DNA of 12,284 bases from an uncultured Butyricicoccus sp. (GTDB lineage Bacteria; Bacillota; Clostridia; Oscillospirales; Butyricicoccaceae). The first letter of the stretch is position 1. The number at the start of each line of letters is the position of its first letter. A program made the translations under genes and the position numbers. The notes under the pieces were generated by a model. It ran no database searches. It was not told the origin of the DNA and saw nothing but the letters and a program-made list of their open reading frames with translations. Location: positions 1-12,284 of the forward strand of contig CAJUDU010000067.1 of assembly GCA_910584935.1 (NCBI GenBank), written 5' to 3'. Positions 1-7,987 of this stretch are shown here, piece after piece.

Positions 1-45
1 GCATCTGCAACTTTGACCGCTTAGCTTAATTTCGCAAGAGGTCTA

Positions 46-74
46 TTGTATTTTGTGGCAAAGCCCGATATAAT
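46..74 (+). promoter_or_regulatory. Putative sigma-A promoter of the PRD regulator gene
   Basis: A perfect TATAAT at 69-74 is preceded, after exactly 17 nt, by TTGTAT at 46-51, which shares only the TTG of the consensus -35. Transcription would begin near 81-83, right at the foot of the hairpin at 82-109 and about 60 nt before the TTG start of the regulator. The -10 match and spacing are seen directly; promoter activity is inferred. Confidence 0.55.
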
Positions 75-81
75 TAAAAGT

Positions 82-109
82 AGTCGCCATTTTAATAATG
101 GCACTTTTT
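82..109 (+). terminator. Terminator-like hairpin in the leader of the PRD regulator
   Basis: AGT-(C bulge)-GCCATT at 82-91 pairs with AATGGCACT at 97-105 around the loop TTAAT, and the stem runs into T105-T109. It looks like a small intrinsic terminator, but it lies after the promoter at 46-74 and before the start codon at 141. It could end transcription of a gene left of the window, act as a 5' stabilising hairpin, or be an attenuator or operator of the regulator gene. Confidence 0.45.
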
Positions 110-140
110 GGAATGCCACCGCCCAAAGGAGGGCTTTATT

Positions 141-2240
141 TTGGTTTCTCCCCGTACAGAAAAATTGATCCGTATCCTTGCGCGTTTCCCACGCAGCCAG
201 CCAGTGACTGCCGCCACGATTTCCGAGGAAATAGGATTAAGCCGCCGTTCCGTACTGCGTGAACTACCTGCCGCTGAACAATGGCTGGCAAAGCAAGGGT
301 TCCATCTTATCCGTAAACCTGGTTCCGGACTGACGTTGGATGAACCGCCGGAACGCCGGCAGGCTTTACTGGATATGCTTTCAGAAGCATCATCGGGTAA
401 TTCTGCTGAAACCCGGTTCCAGCGTCAAAAATGGCTGCAATGTGAGTTGCTTGCCGCCCATGAACCGATTAAAATACATACTTTCACACAGGAACTTGGC
501 GTTTCTGAAGGAACATTGTCCGCAGATTTGGACCAGGTTTCCACATGGCTAGATACCTACCAGTTAAAGCTGGTGCGCCGCCCAGGGCTTGGCGTTTTTA
601 TCGAAGGCACTGAGTCTGCCAAACGGCAGGCAATTTCTGCGATTGTCTGCGAACAGCTTGGCGAACAGCAACTGTTGGGGATGCTGCGCGGCGAAGACCG
701 TGGCAGCCTGCCGATCCGGAGCCAGTTTTTAGACAACATTGATCCTGCTGTCATCGAACAAGTAGAAGAAATGCTGGAAGATTGTGAGGAACAATTGGGC
801 ATACGGTTTTCGGATAGCGGATTTTTGGGGCTATTTGTGCATCTTTCCCTGACTGTGCAGCGCCTGCGTGATGGTGAAACCATCACAATTGATGGGGCAC
901 AGTTGCAAAACCTGCGCTGCTTACCAGAATATGCCGTTGCGGAACGGATTACCCAGCGTTTGCGGCAGGATATGGGGTTAAATGTGCCTGAAGATGAAAC
1001 TGGGTTTATCACCATGCACCTGACTGGCGCACGCATTTGGCCCGGCAGCAAACAAGATTTAACCCAGGCGCGGGCAATCAATATCCGGCAAACCGTGCTT
1101 GAAATGATGGGCATTGTTGGACAGGAACTTGGGATAGACTTTCATGACGATACCACATTGCTTGAGGATTTAACCAGCCATATTCAACCAACAGTTGGGC
1201 GTCTGCGTGCAGGCATTCCCATTGAAAATCCACAGCTAAACAGCTTGCTCACCGATTATCCGGAGATTTACCGCGCCTGTGAAAAAGGCGCGGTAGTGCT
1301 GCAAGGACTGCTTGAAATTGAACATATCCCTGCCAGTGAAATCGGCTTTCTTGCCATGCATTTTGGCGCAGCCGTAGAACGCCAGCGCAGCAAACAGCGG
1401 CGGGTTACAACTGTGATTGTTTGCCCAACTGGTATTGGCACGTCCCGGCTACTTGCCGCAGGGCTTCAGCGGGAATATCCAAACCTGGATATCCGGGGTG
1501 TTATGTCCGCTTTCGAGCTTGACCCGGAAAAACTGCGGCAGGATGGCATTGATTTGATTGTATCCACTGTAGAACTGAATCTTAAATTCCGGTATTTACG
1601 GGTTAGCCCCATGCTGACCCGGCAGGATAAAATACTGCTTGGCACCGCAATTGATTCCTTGCTGCTGCAAAAGCAAGATGCCCCACCAGCAAAGCCACAG
1701 CCACAGCCACTCACGCGGCAAGATGTTGATTTTATTGCCTCGCTTGGCAATGCGCTTTATGCCCTGCTGGATAACATTCGGATTATCCAGCCGCCAGTGC
1801 TGCACACACGAGATGCCCTCATCACACAAGCTGCCGCATTATTTGCCGGGGACCCTGCCTCACAGCAAGGGATTGCAGCTTTATTCCGCCAGCGTAACCA
1901 GCTTGCGGATACTTATATCAAACCATTCCATGCCTTGCTGCTGCATGGGCGCACACCGCTTGTCAAAGCGCCGTGTTTTGGCTATATCCGGCTTTCTCCG
2001 CCGTTTTATGAAAAAGGGAAAATTATGCTTGGCGCAGTGGTCATGTTGGTGCCTGAAGGCGTAGAAGCCTGCGCACGCATGATGAGTGAAATCAGCGGGC
2101 TATTGCTGGAAAACCATGGACTATTAGATGCCATGCGTACAGGCAACAGCGATGTGTTGCGGTCACTGCTGGAAAACCTGCTGTTACAGTTTTATAAACG
2201 CACATTGCTAACACATTTAGGATTTGCTACTGAAAAATAA
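141..2240 (+). CDS. MtlR-type PTS-regulated transcriptional activator (HTH-PRD-PRD-EIIB-EIIA)
   Basis: A 699-aa regulator of sugar-transport genes, controlled by PTS phosphorylation. The start is TTG at 141, 7 nt after AAAGGAGG (125-132); an in-frame TTG at 108 has no ribosome site. Residue numbers are from TTG-141. Two N-terminal helix-turn-helix regions (about 10-60 and 100-150) precede two PRD domains that keep all four expected histidines (H234, H293, H347, H407). A GatB-like EIIB domain carries the cysteine loop CPTGIGTS (C428). A Pro/Gln-rich linker (about 514-524) leads to an EIIA(Mtl)-like domain with H602 in LLHGRT. Length and domain order match MtlR activators of about 700 aa rather than the shorter BglG/LicT antiterminators. 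No PTS transporter or polyol dehydrogenase lies downstream, so the target sugar cannot be assigned; target genes may lie left of the window or elsewhere. Confidence 0.9.
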   Translation: MVSPRTEKLIRILARFPRSQPVTAATISEEIGLSRRSVLRELPAAEQWLAKQGFHLIRKPGSGLTLDEPPERRQALLDMLSEASSGNSAETRFQRQKWLQCELLAAHEPIKIHTFTQELGVSEGTLSADLDQVSTWLDTYQLKLVRRPGLGVFIEGTESAKRQAISAIVCEQLGEQQLLGMLRGEDRGSLPIRSQFLDNIDPAVIEQVEEMLEDCEEQLGIRFSDSGFLGLFVHLSLTVQRLRDGETITIDGAQLQNLRCLPEYAVAERITQRLRQDMGLNVPEDETGFITMHLTGARIWPGSKQDLTQARAINIRQTVLEMMGIVGQELGIDFHDDTTLLEDLTSHIQPTVGRLRAGIPIENPQLNSLLTDYPEIYRACEKGAVVLQGLLEIEHIPASEIGFLAMHFGAAVERQRSKQRRVTTVIVCPTGIGTSRLLAAGLQREYPNLDIRGVMSAFELDPEKLRQDGIDLIVSTVELNLKFRYLRVSPMLTRQDKILLGTAIDSLLLQKQDAPPAKPQPQPLTRQDVDFIASLGNALYALLDNIRIIQPPVLHTRDALITQAAALFAGDPASQQGIAALFRQRNQLADTYIKPFHALLLHGRTPLVKAPCFGYIRLSPPFYEKGKIMLGAVVMLVPEGVEACARMMSEISGLLLENHGLLDAMRTGNSDVLRSLLENLLLQFYKRTLLTHLGFATEK

Positions 2241-2241
2241 C

Positions 2242-2281
2242 AAAAAAGAACCTATCCTTTTTGCAAGGAAGGTTCTTTTTT
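2242..2281. terminator. Bidirectional rho-independent terminator
   Basis: AAAAGAACC pairs with GGTTCTTTT, and the stem continues inward as TCCTT/AAGGA around TTTGC. It is flanked by A6 on the left and T6 on the right, so both strands read a GC-containing stem followed by a T tract. On the + strand it ends the PRD regulator 2 nt after its stop. On the - strand it is the best terminator visible for the carboxypeptidase operon, whose last stop is about 155 nt away. Confidence 0.88.
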
Positions 2282-2435
2282 ATGCCATCCATCCCACTCC
2301 GACGTGAGAAAAATGATAATTGCTTTTTTAAATCCCGACCGCAACAAAAGAAGACTCACTACCCTAAAGGTGAAACGCCCACAATCCATATGAAAAAAGC
2401 TGTCCTTCTTTTGTCAAACCCGCCCATAACGGCAC

Positions 2436-3212
2436 TTATCCTGCTTGCTGTAAGTATTCTTCCAAAGTCAGGTTATGGCTGGTGATGTACACTGCCGCTT
2501 GTTTGCCGACATAACGAAAATGCCATGGTTCATAAATAATTCCTGTTATTTCTGTGGTATCTGGCGGATAACGCAAAATAAATCCATATTCAGTGCAATG
2601 CGCTTTTAACCATTGGTATTCCGGGGTATCTTCCTGCCCTTCATCCAGCAATTGATAATCCAAAGCACAAATATCAACTGCCAAACCCAATTCGTGTTCA
2701 CTTGTGCCCGGCACAGCAACCACTTGGCCTGCGGCATCTATGGCATCCTGCCTTGCCAGCCCTTTGGCTTTCTGTTTTTCAATCTGCCGTTCAAATAGTC
2801 CGGTTTGATAATCATGTGTCCGGTATGCGGAACAAATCAAAGGCTGCAGCCCGGCATCCCGACAATCTTCCAGCATTGCACGCAGCTTGTCCGCTGCACG
2901 GGCATCAAATTGATATCCCCGCTCCACCTCGACAACATCAACATCAAACCCATCCGGCAAAGGCGACCATTGATTGACAAGCTGCAGCTTCCAATCATCT
3001 GGGTCGATGGCAGGCATATCCGCTGCACTGCCAGTATCCCCTTCCACCTGTGTGACCATAAAACTCTTTTTCGGATGCAGTTCGGATGCCAAAGCAGGTG
3101 ACAACGCAACCCGCTCAAACACAAACCCAATCACTGCCACCACAATGAGTAAACATATCCCATGAAGCATCAAATATAACCGGTATGCCCACCTACGCCG
3201 CTTCTGTTTCAT
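2436..3212 (-). CDS. VanY-type D-alanyl-D-alanine carboxypeptidase, membrane-anchored (peptidase M15B)
   Basis: A 258-aa zinc metallopeptidase predicted to remove the terminal D-Ala from peptidoglycan stem peptides outside the membrane. The chosen ATG at 3212 gives a basic N-terminus (KQKRRR) followed by one hydrophobic anchor at about 13-33; AAAGGA lies 12 nt upstream, a long spacing. An in-frame TTG at 3269 would add 19 residues but has no ribosome site. The M15 motifs are intact: SAYRTHDYQTGLF (R131), SEHELGLAVD with zinc ligands H173 and D180, and EPWHFRYV with catalytic E228 and ligand H231. It is the last gene of a run with a response regulator, a sensor kinase and a putative lipoprotein, 108 nt after the latter, which recalls vanR-vanS-vanY arrangements. 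No vanHAX-like ligase genes are present, so resistance should not be inferred; ordinary wall maturation is equally likely. Family call firm, physiological role inferred. Confidence 0.88.
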   Translation of the reverse strand: MKQKRRRWAYRLYLMLHGICLLIVVAVIGFVFERVALSPALASELHPKKSFMVTQVEGDTGSAADMPAIDPDDWKLQLVNQWSPLPDGFDVDVVEVERGYQFDARAADKLRAMLEDCRDAGLQPLICSAYRTHDYQTGLFERQIEKQKAKGLARQDAIDAAGQVVAVPGTSEHELGLAVDICALDYQLLDEGQEDTPEYQWLKAHCTEYGFILRYPPDTTEITGIIYEPWHFRYVGKQAAVYITSHNLTLEEYLQQAG

Positions 3213-3320
3213 GCAAAAATCATATCCTTTCCTGTTTGCTGATAAAAGGATATCGTGTTTTTGCATCAATTCTGTGTCGGGGTTGTATCAATCCTGCATC
3301 ATTTTTGCAACATTTTTCGA

Positions 3321-4205
3321 TTATAAAATAGCGATTTGCCAAAATTCATTTGGTTCTGCATAAATCCGGTAAGGGATTGCATTCACCCCATCACTCAGGA
3401 AAGCATCAAACATAGAAATGCCATATTTCTCTTTGAGCTGCGTAGCATCTTCTGCGGCTGCGACAGCGTTTTCCGCAGCTGCATCAACATCTGTGGTAAA
3501 ATTGTAAAAGCCGGAACCGTGTATCACAATCCCTTTTTCATCATAATAGGTCTTTGCCCGTGTCGCGGTTGTGGCAAGGGATTCCCCTTTCATTACAGCA
3601 AGCCCTAAATATTTTGCCCATGCTGCAGCACAGGTTTCCACATCTGTTTCTGACCAAAGCTGCATCACTCCAGATTCCCTGTTTTCCACCCATAGGGCAA
3701 TGCTGCAAACCAATCCAGTATTATCATCCATATTTAAGAAACCTGAATAGCCATTGTTAAAATTTATTGGTATAATCCATTCCATGATACTGCATAATGG
3801 GTTGCTGCTATCTACCGTATAAGCAACCATATCAATGCCGATGCTCGTAATGCTTTCACTGCCAAACGGCAATACCCCTAACGTATAAAGCCGGTCGATT
3901 TGCACACGCACATTTTCTATGGCAGTCTGTTCACTATATTGAATGCCGGTCGAAAAACTGACTGACTGTGTATCAATATTATTGGCAGCGGATAACAACT
4001 GCAGCCGTTGCACCAATGAATAGTCATCGCTGCTGCCAGAGGAAACTGGCTCTATTTCCATGGTATGCACCGCACCGACCTGCCGCATATCCTGGAACCA
4101 TGCCATGCCGGCTGGCAATATTGCGCAGCTTGCCAGCACGCTAATCAGCAGCATTGCCCATAGCATTTGTTTCAGCCAGGTTTTCACTTTCAGATTCTGT
4201 CCCAT
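3321..4205 (-). CDS. Putative lipoprotein or membrane-anchored extracytoplasmic protein of unknown family, in a two-component operon
   Basis: A 294-aa protein whose family I do not recognise. The N-terminus has lysines, then a hydrophobic stretch (about 12-30) ending in VLASC, which fits a lipobox with C27 as the lipidated cysteine; a plain signal anchor is the alternative. The rest is soluble and acidic, with an Ala-rich segment at about 240-260 that could be helical. The ATG at 4205 lies 11 nt after AAAGGAGGT (4217-4225), inside the 3' end of the kinase gene, so the frames overlap by 65 nt and are probably translationally coupled. Its place between a sensor kinase and a VanY-type peptidase suggests a surface accessory or sensing partner, loosely like the YycH/YycI partners of WalK. 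That parallel rests on context only. Confidence 0.65.
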   Translation of the reverse strand: MGQNLKVKTWLKQMLWAMLLISVLASCAILPAGMAWFQDMRQVGAVHTMEIEPVSSGSSDDYSLVQRLQLLSAANNIDTQSVSFSTGIQYSEQTAIENVRVQIDRLYTLGVLPFGSESITSIGIDMVAYTVDSSNPLCSIMEWIIPINFNNGYSGFLNMDDNTGLVCSIALWVENRESGVMQLWSETDVETCAAAWAKYLGLAVMKGESLATTATRAKTYYDEKGIVIHGSGFYNFTTDVDAAAENAVAAAEDATQLKEKYGISMFDAFLSDGVNAIPYRIYAEPNEFWQIAIL

Positions 4206-5583
4206 TTTCAGGGATACCTCCTTTCAGCGTTACCGTTACTGTTGTGCCTTCCCCTTCTTTGCTGTCAAATTCCAATGTGCCTTCATGCAGCCGCACAATT
4301 TCCGCACAAAGCCGCAGTCCAAGCCCTACGCCGCCGCTGGCGCGTGAACGCGCCTTATCCACCCGGTAAAAGGCTTCTGTCAAACGGGGCAAAGATTCTG
4401 GCGGAATGCCCTGCCCAGTGTCCGTGAGCGTCATGCGCCATGTGCCATCCTGCATTTGCCCTGCAGTCAATGTGATTTTCCCACCTTCTGGCATGGCTTT
4501 GCGCGCGTTATCCAGCAGGTTGATTAACAGGGTCTGAAACAAATCAGGTTCAACGGTACAGCAGGCATGATCCACCCGGCAATGCAGTGCAATATCCGCG
4601 CTGCGCAAGGTCTGGTCATAAAACCCACCCACCTGGGCAATCAGCCGTTTCATGCGGCAAGGGTGCCGCGGGAAATCCTTGCGCCCCAATACAATCAAAT
4701 CCAGCAGCTTATTGGACAACGCTTCCAGCCGCCGCCCTTCCGTAAAGATATAGTTGGCTGCGTCGGCACGCACTTCATGCGGCAATTGCTGCGACCGCAA
4801 TAAATCCGCGTACCCAATAATGGAGGTCATAGGCGTACGCATTTCATGGGCAAAAGACGCCATAAACTCTTCCTGCCGTGCCATTGCCTGTTCCAGTGCA
4901 TGGATATTTTCAGAAAGCCTATCTGCCATGGTGTTAAAATCCTTGGCAAGCTGCCCGATTTCATCCTGCCCATTTTCCGCCGCACGGCGCGCCATATCCC
5001 CATCGGTAATGGCACGCGCAGTTTCCGCAAGCCGGGTTAGCGATGCTGTCAGCCAATGGGACAGCAATGCCGCCGCCAGTGTGCCCATGACAGCCGCTGC
5101 CGCCATCAGCCATATGAAATCCCGACTGAGTGCTGCGCGGGCGTTATACACCTCCTCAACTGGCCGCAAGGCTTCTAAATAAACCGTTTCACCTTCAATC
5201 TCCAACACACCCGCAATTTGCAGCAAATGCGCCCCGGTATGGTCCTGCCAAATGCACCATGCCATGTTTTGCGCTGTTGCCTTATTTTTCAGTGCATCAC
5301 TAAAACTGCTACCTTCATGCTGATAAAGGGTATCCGATGTTGCCAGCCGGAAAGACTGGGATGCCTGTTGTTCTAATGTGCGGATGGTGGATATCCAGGC
5401 ATCTTCACTTTTGCCCGCCGCAGCCAACATATAAAGCGCCATACGCTGTTCAGTTTGCGCCGTAGCCACTTCCCGCCCTAACGCGTCATCAAAAGACGCG
5501 GTAATCAGCCAAGTGCCGGACAATCCTACTGAAAATGCCAGCAATAAAACAATCATCAACTGCAATTTATAACGGTAGCCCAT
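4141..5583 (-). CDS. Sensor histidine kinase with HAMP domain (VanS/PhoR-like)
   Basis: A 480-aa transmembrane sensor kinase that should autophosphorylate on H246 and pass phosphate to the response regulator encoded just upstream. A membrane helix at about 8-28 and a second at about 157-178 bracket an extracytoplasmic domain of roughly 128 residues. A HAMP linker (about 178-232) precedes the dimerisation H-box FAHEMRTPMTSIIGYADLL. The ATPase domain shows the N-box NLLDNA (N359), G1 DTGQGIP (D388), an F-box around FYRVDKA and G2 GGVGLGL. All catalytic motifs are intact. The ATG at 5583 lies 5 nt after the regulator's stop, with its GGAGG site inside the last codons of that gene. The acidic tail after residue 455 overlaps the start of the lipoprotein gene. 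The signal sensed is unknown; the VanY-type gene in the operon suggests a cell-wall cue. Confidence 0.92.
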   Translation of the reverse strand: MGYRYKLQLMIVLLLAFSVGLSGTWLITASFDDALGREVATAQTEQRMALYMLAAAGKSEDAWISTIRTLEQQASQSFRLATSDTLYQHEGSSFSDALKNKATAQNMAWCIWQDHTGAHLLQIAGVLEIEGETVYLEALRPVEEVYNARAALSRDFIWLMAAAAVMGTLAAALLSHWLTASLTRLAETARAITDGDMARRAAENGQDEIGQLAKDFNTMADRLSENIHALEQAMARQEEFMASFAHEMRTPMTSIIGYADLLRSQQLPHEVRADAANYIFTEGRRLEALSNKLLDLIVLGRKDFPRHPCRMKRLIAQVGGFYDQTLRSADIALHCRVDHACCTVEPDLFQTLLINLLDNARKAMPEGGKITLTAGQMQDGTWRMTLTDTGQGIPPESLPRLTEAFYRVDKARSRASGGVGLGLRLCAEIVRLHEGTLEFDSKEGEGTTVTVTLKGGIPENGTESESENLAETNAMGNAAD

Positions 5584-5588
5584 GGCAT

Positions 5589-6242
5589 TTATTCCTCCAG
5601 CCGGTAGCCTACCTTGTAGACAGCTTTGAGTTTTTCTTCCCAGCCGACTTTTTTGCGTAAACGCTGTACGTGTAAATCTACAGTGCGGCTGTCACCCAGA
5701 TAATCGCTTTCCCATACCCGTTCATAAATGGTTTCCCGGTAAAGTGCAATGCCAGGGTTGCGCGCAAATAACAACAGCAGTTCAAACTCTTTTTTGGTGA
5801 GCGGGATTTCCAGCCCATCCCGCATTACTGTGCGCGACGGAATATCAATAGACAACCCGCCAACCTCCATCATACGGTCTAATTTATGATACCGCCGCAA
5901 AACGGTTTCTACCCGCGCCAATAGTTCAATAATTTCAAACGGCTTGACCAAATAATCATCCGCGCCGAGCCGCAAACCTTTTACCCGGTCTGCTACCGTA
6001 CCGCGTGCCGTGAGGAAAATCACCGGTGTCCCTTTTGGGCGGATATATTCCATCAGTTCAAACCCATCCGCGCCTGGCAGCATCACATCGAGTAAAATCA
6101 AATCAAAGGTTTCCTGCTCTATGAGATCCGCAGCCGCAATACCATCATAAACACAAGCACACTGATACCCAGCGCTGGATAAACTCATGCGGATGAGTTC
6201 GGAAATTGGCTTTTCATCTTCCACAATCAGTATACGGAGCAT
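5589..6242 (-). CDS. OmpR/PhoB-family response regulator
   Basis: A 217-aa DNA-binding regulator, the partner of the kinase 5 nt downstream. The receiver domain (1-about 118) has the acidic pair E8/D9, phospho-acceptor D52 in LLLDVML, T78 and K100 (DYLVKPFE). The C-terminal winged helix (about 125-217) carries the family patterns LTKKEFELL and SRTVDLHVQRLRKKVG. The ATG at 6242 follows AAGGGGG with a spacing of about 10 nt. It opens the four-gene - strand run (regulator, kinase, lipoprotein, carboxypeptidase) and diverges from glgA across a 227-bp intergenic region. It probably controls its own operon, but no direct-repeat operator could be assigned by eye. Confidence 0.94.
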   Translation of the reverse strand: MLRILIVEDEKPISELIRMSLSSAGYQCACVYDGIAAADLIEQETFDLILLDVMLPGADGFELMEYIRPKGTPVIFLTARGTVADRVKGLRLGADDYLVKPFEIIELLARVETVLRRYHKLDRMMEVGGLSIDIPSRTVMRDGLEIPLTKKEFELLLLFARNPGIALYRETIYERVWESDYLGDSRTVDLHVQRLRKKVGWEEKLKAVYKVGYRLEE

Positions 6243-6302
6243 CGTTTTTTATCCCCCTTGCTTAAAAACTATTTCCACACGTTTATCATACAGAAAAATT
6301 GT

Positions 6303-6331
6303 ATCATATTTGCATCCCTTCTGTGTATAAA
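6303..6331 (-). promoter_or_regulatory. Weak candidate promoter for the two-component/VanY operon
   Basis: Read on the - strand, TATGAT (6308-6303) follows TTTATA (6331-6326) after 17 nt: five of six and four of six matches to the sigma-A consensus. A second TATGAT lies at 6290-6285 without a convincing -35 partner. Either would give a leader of about 40-60 nt before the response-regulator ATG. The region is AT-rich, so chance matches are likely. Confidence 0.3.
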
Positions 6332-6382
6332 AATTTTTTTGGCGGAATTATGCCGTTTTATCCCCTGCAATCCCGGGAAATA

Positions 6383-6391
6383 TGGTATACT
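6383..6391 (+). promoter_or_regulatory. Extended -10 promoter of glgA
   Basis: TGG-TATACT at 6383-6391 fits the extended -10 pattern TGn-TATAAT, and there is no recognisable -35 at 17 nt, which is usual for this promoter class. Transcription would start near 6398, leaving a leader of about 70 nt. A small GCGAA/TTCGC hairpin (6434-6450) lies in that leader, 7 nt before the AGGAGG ribosome site. Activity is inferred. Confidence 0.45.
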
Positions 6392-6469
6392 ATATACAGG
6401 ACAACATATGGCTGGTATGAAAGCTATATGGCAGCGAATGTAAAGTTCGCAGAAATGAGGAGGTTTGTC

Positions 6470-7909
6470 ATGAAAAATATTCTGTTTGTTGCATCTGAAT
6501 GCGTCCCGTTTGTCAAAACCGGCGGGCTGGCTGATGTTGTTGGCGCTCTGCCCAAATCACTTGACCGCAGCAAATATGATGTGCGCGTGGTATTGCCGGA
6601 TTATGCAAGCATACCGGATAAATTCCGCAGCAATTTCCGTTATATCCACCATTTTTATATGGATCTTGGCCGTTTGGGCAATGTCTATGTCGGCATTATG
6701 AGCTATGAAATGGATGGTGTTACCTATTATTTCATTGATAATGAACACTATTTCGGCGGTGAAAAACCATATGGTGATATCCATTGGGATATTGAAAAAT
6801 TCTGTTTCTTTTCCAAGGCAGCGCTGGCCATCCTGCCAGTTGTCGATTTCCATCCAGATGTTATCCACTGCCATGACTGGCAGGCAGGTGTTGTGCCAGT
6901 ATTCCTGCATACCCTGTTCAAATCCAACCCCTTCTATCATGGTATCCGCACTATTATGACCATCCATAACCTGAAATTCCAGGGTGTATGGGACATCCAA
7001 ACTCTTAAACTGTATACAGATCTTCCGGATTATGTGTTCCGTCCCGACCGCATGGAATATCGCCGTGACGCGAATATGCTCAAAGGTGGGCTTGTCTATG
7101 CCGACCGCATCACAACCGTTTCCAACACATACGCAGAGGAAATTAAAATGCCATACTATGGCGAAGGTTTGGACGGTCTGCTACGTGCAAAAGCAGATAC
7201 GCTTTCCGGCATTGTCAACGGCATTGATTATGATATTTACAATCCTGCAACCGATGCCAAACTGTACAAGACCTATACCGCAGAAAATTTCCGCAAAGGC
7301 AAAGCTGCAAACAAAGCAAAATTACAGGAAGAACTCGGTTTGCCAGTTGACCCTGAAGTCATGATGATTGCCATGATTACCCGCCTGACCGACCAAAAAG
7401 GCTTGGATCTGGTTGAATGGGTACTTGGGCGGCTGCTGGATTCCCGTATCCAATTTGTTGTCATTGGCACAGGCGACCCGAAATATGAAAATCTGCTGCG
7501 CCATTATGAATGGTCCCGCAAGGATAAAGTTTCCGCCAATATCTATTTTAATGATGAACGCGCACACCGGCTATATGCTGCGGCTGACGCAATGCTGATG
7601 CCATCTCAATTTGAGCCATGCGGGCTGACCCAGCTGATTTCGCTGCGCTATGGCACTGTGCCGATTGTACGTGAAACCGGCGGCTTGCGTGATACTGTAG
7701 AAGCTTATAACCAGTTTGCAGGCACAGGCACAGGCTTCTCGTTTGCCAATTATAACGCAGATGAAATGCTTGGCACAATTTTCTATGCAGAGCAGATTTT
7801 CTACGATGACCGCGACGCATGGGATGCAATGGCAAAACGTGGTATGCTTACAGATTTCTCGTGGAACGAATCTGCGAAGAAATATGAAGCATTGTATGAT
7901 TCCCTGTAA
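6470..7909 (+). CDS. glgA: Glycogen synthase (ADP-glucose:alpha-1,4-glucan glucosyltransferase, GT5)
   Basis: A 479-aa cytoplasmic enzyme that adds glucose from ADP-glucose to the non-reducing ends of alpha-1,4-glucans during glycogen synthesis. The ATG at 6470 sits 6 nt after AGGAGG (6458-6463); the frame stays open to 6299, but the upstream part lacks a ribosome site and resembles no GlgA N-terminus. The length equals the usual bacterial GlgA, about 477 aa. GT5 motifs run in order: KTGGLADVVGALP (K16, ADP-glucose loop), MTIHNLKFQG, TTVSNTYAEE, GIVNGIDYDIYNP, TRLTDQKGLDL, and the C-terminal PSQFEPCGLTQL...GTVPIVRETGGLRDTV with the conserved glutamate. It is monocistronic: no glgB, glgC, glgD or glgP neighbours are seen, unlike the clustered glg operons of many bacteria. 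The call is firm. Confidence 0.97.
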   Translation: MKNILFVASECVPFVKTGGLADVVGALPKSLDRSKYDVRVVLPDYASIPDKFRSNFRYIHHFYMDLGRLGNVYVGIMSYEMDGVTYYFIDNEHYFGGEKPYGDIHWDIEKFCFFSKAALAILPVVDFHPDVIHCHDWQAGVVPVFLHTLFKSNPFYHGIRTIMTIHNLKFQGVWDIQTLKLYTDLPDYVFRPDRMEYRRDANMLKGGLVYADRITTVSNTYAEEIKMPYYGEGLDGLLRAKADTLSGIVNGIDYDIYNPATDAKLYKTYTAENFRKGKAANKAKLQEELGLPVDPEVMMIAMITRLTDQKGLDLVEWVLGRLLDSRIQFVVIGTGDPKYENLLRHYEWSRKDKVSANIYFNDERAHRLYAAADAMLMPSQFEPCGLTQLISLRYGTVPIVRETGGLRDTVEAYNQFAGTGTGFSFANYNADEMLGTIFYAEQIFYDDRDAWDAMAKRGMLTDFSWNESAKKYEALYDSL

Positions 7910-7947
7910 TCTATGATATCAAGCGCCGTAGATACAAAATAAAATAG

Positions 7948-7987
7948 GCAGCGGGAAGGGAAAAATCCCCTTCCCGTTATGCTTTTT
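7948..7987 (+). terminator. Rho-independent terminator of glgA
   Basis: CGGGAAGGG (7952-7960) pairs with CCCTTCCCG (7968-7976) around a 7-nt loop. GCA (7948-7950) and TGC (7980-7982) can extend the stem across a small internal loop so that it ends directly at T7983-T7987. It lies about 40 nt after the glgA stop and separates glgA from the tRNA region. Confidence 0.88.

Noticed and set aside
557..1114. - strand 185-aa frame inside the PRD regulator
   Set aside because: It is antisense to conserved PRD coding sequence, is rich in Ser, Arg and Pro as shadow frames often are, and lacks a ribosome site.
2393..2413. Possible - strand terminator after the carboxypeptidase gene (AAAAG/CTTTT)
   Set aside because: The stem is only 5 bp of mostly A-T pairs; the bidirectional terminator at 2242-2281 is far stronger.
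2261..2485. + strand 74-aa frame after the PRD regulator
   Set aside because: It starts inside the terminator, has no ribosome site and runs into the 3' end of the carboxypeptidase gene.
6299..6469. 57-codon upstream extension of glgA
   Set aside because: There is no ribosome site at its start, it contains the extended -10 promoter, and ATG-6470 has AGGAGG and gives the normal GlgA N-terminus.
6557..7000. - strand 147-aa frame inside glgA
   Set aside because: It is antisense to conserved glycosyltransferase motifs and has no supporting signals.
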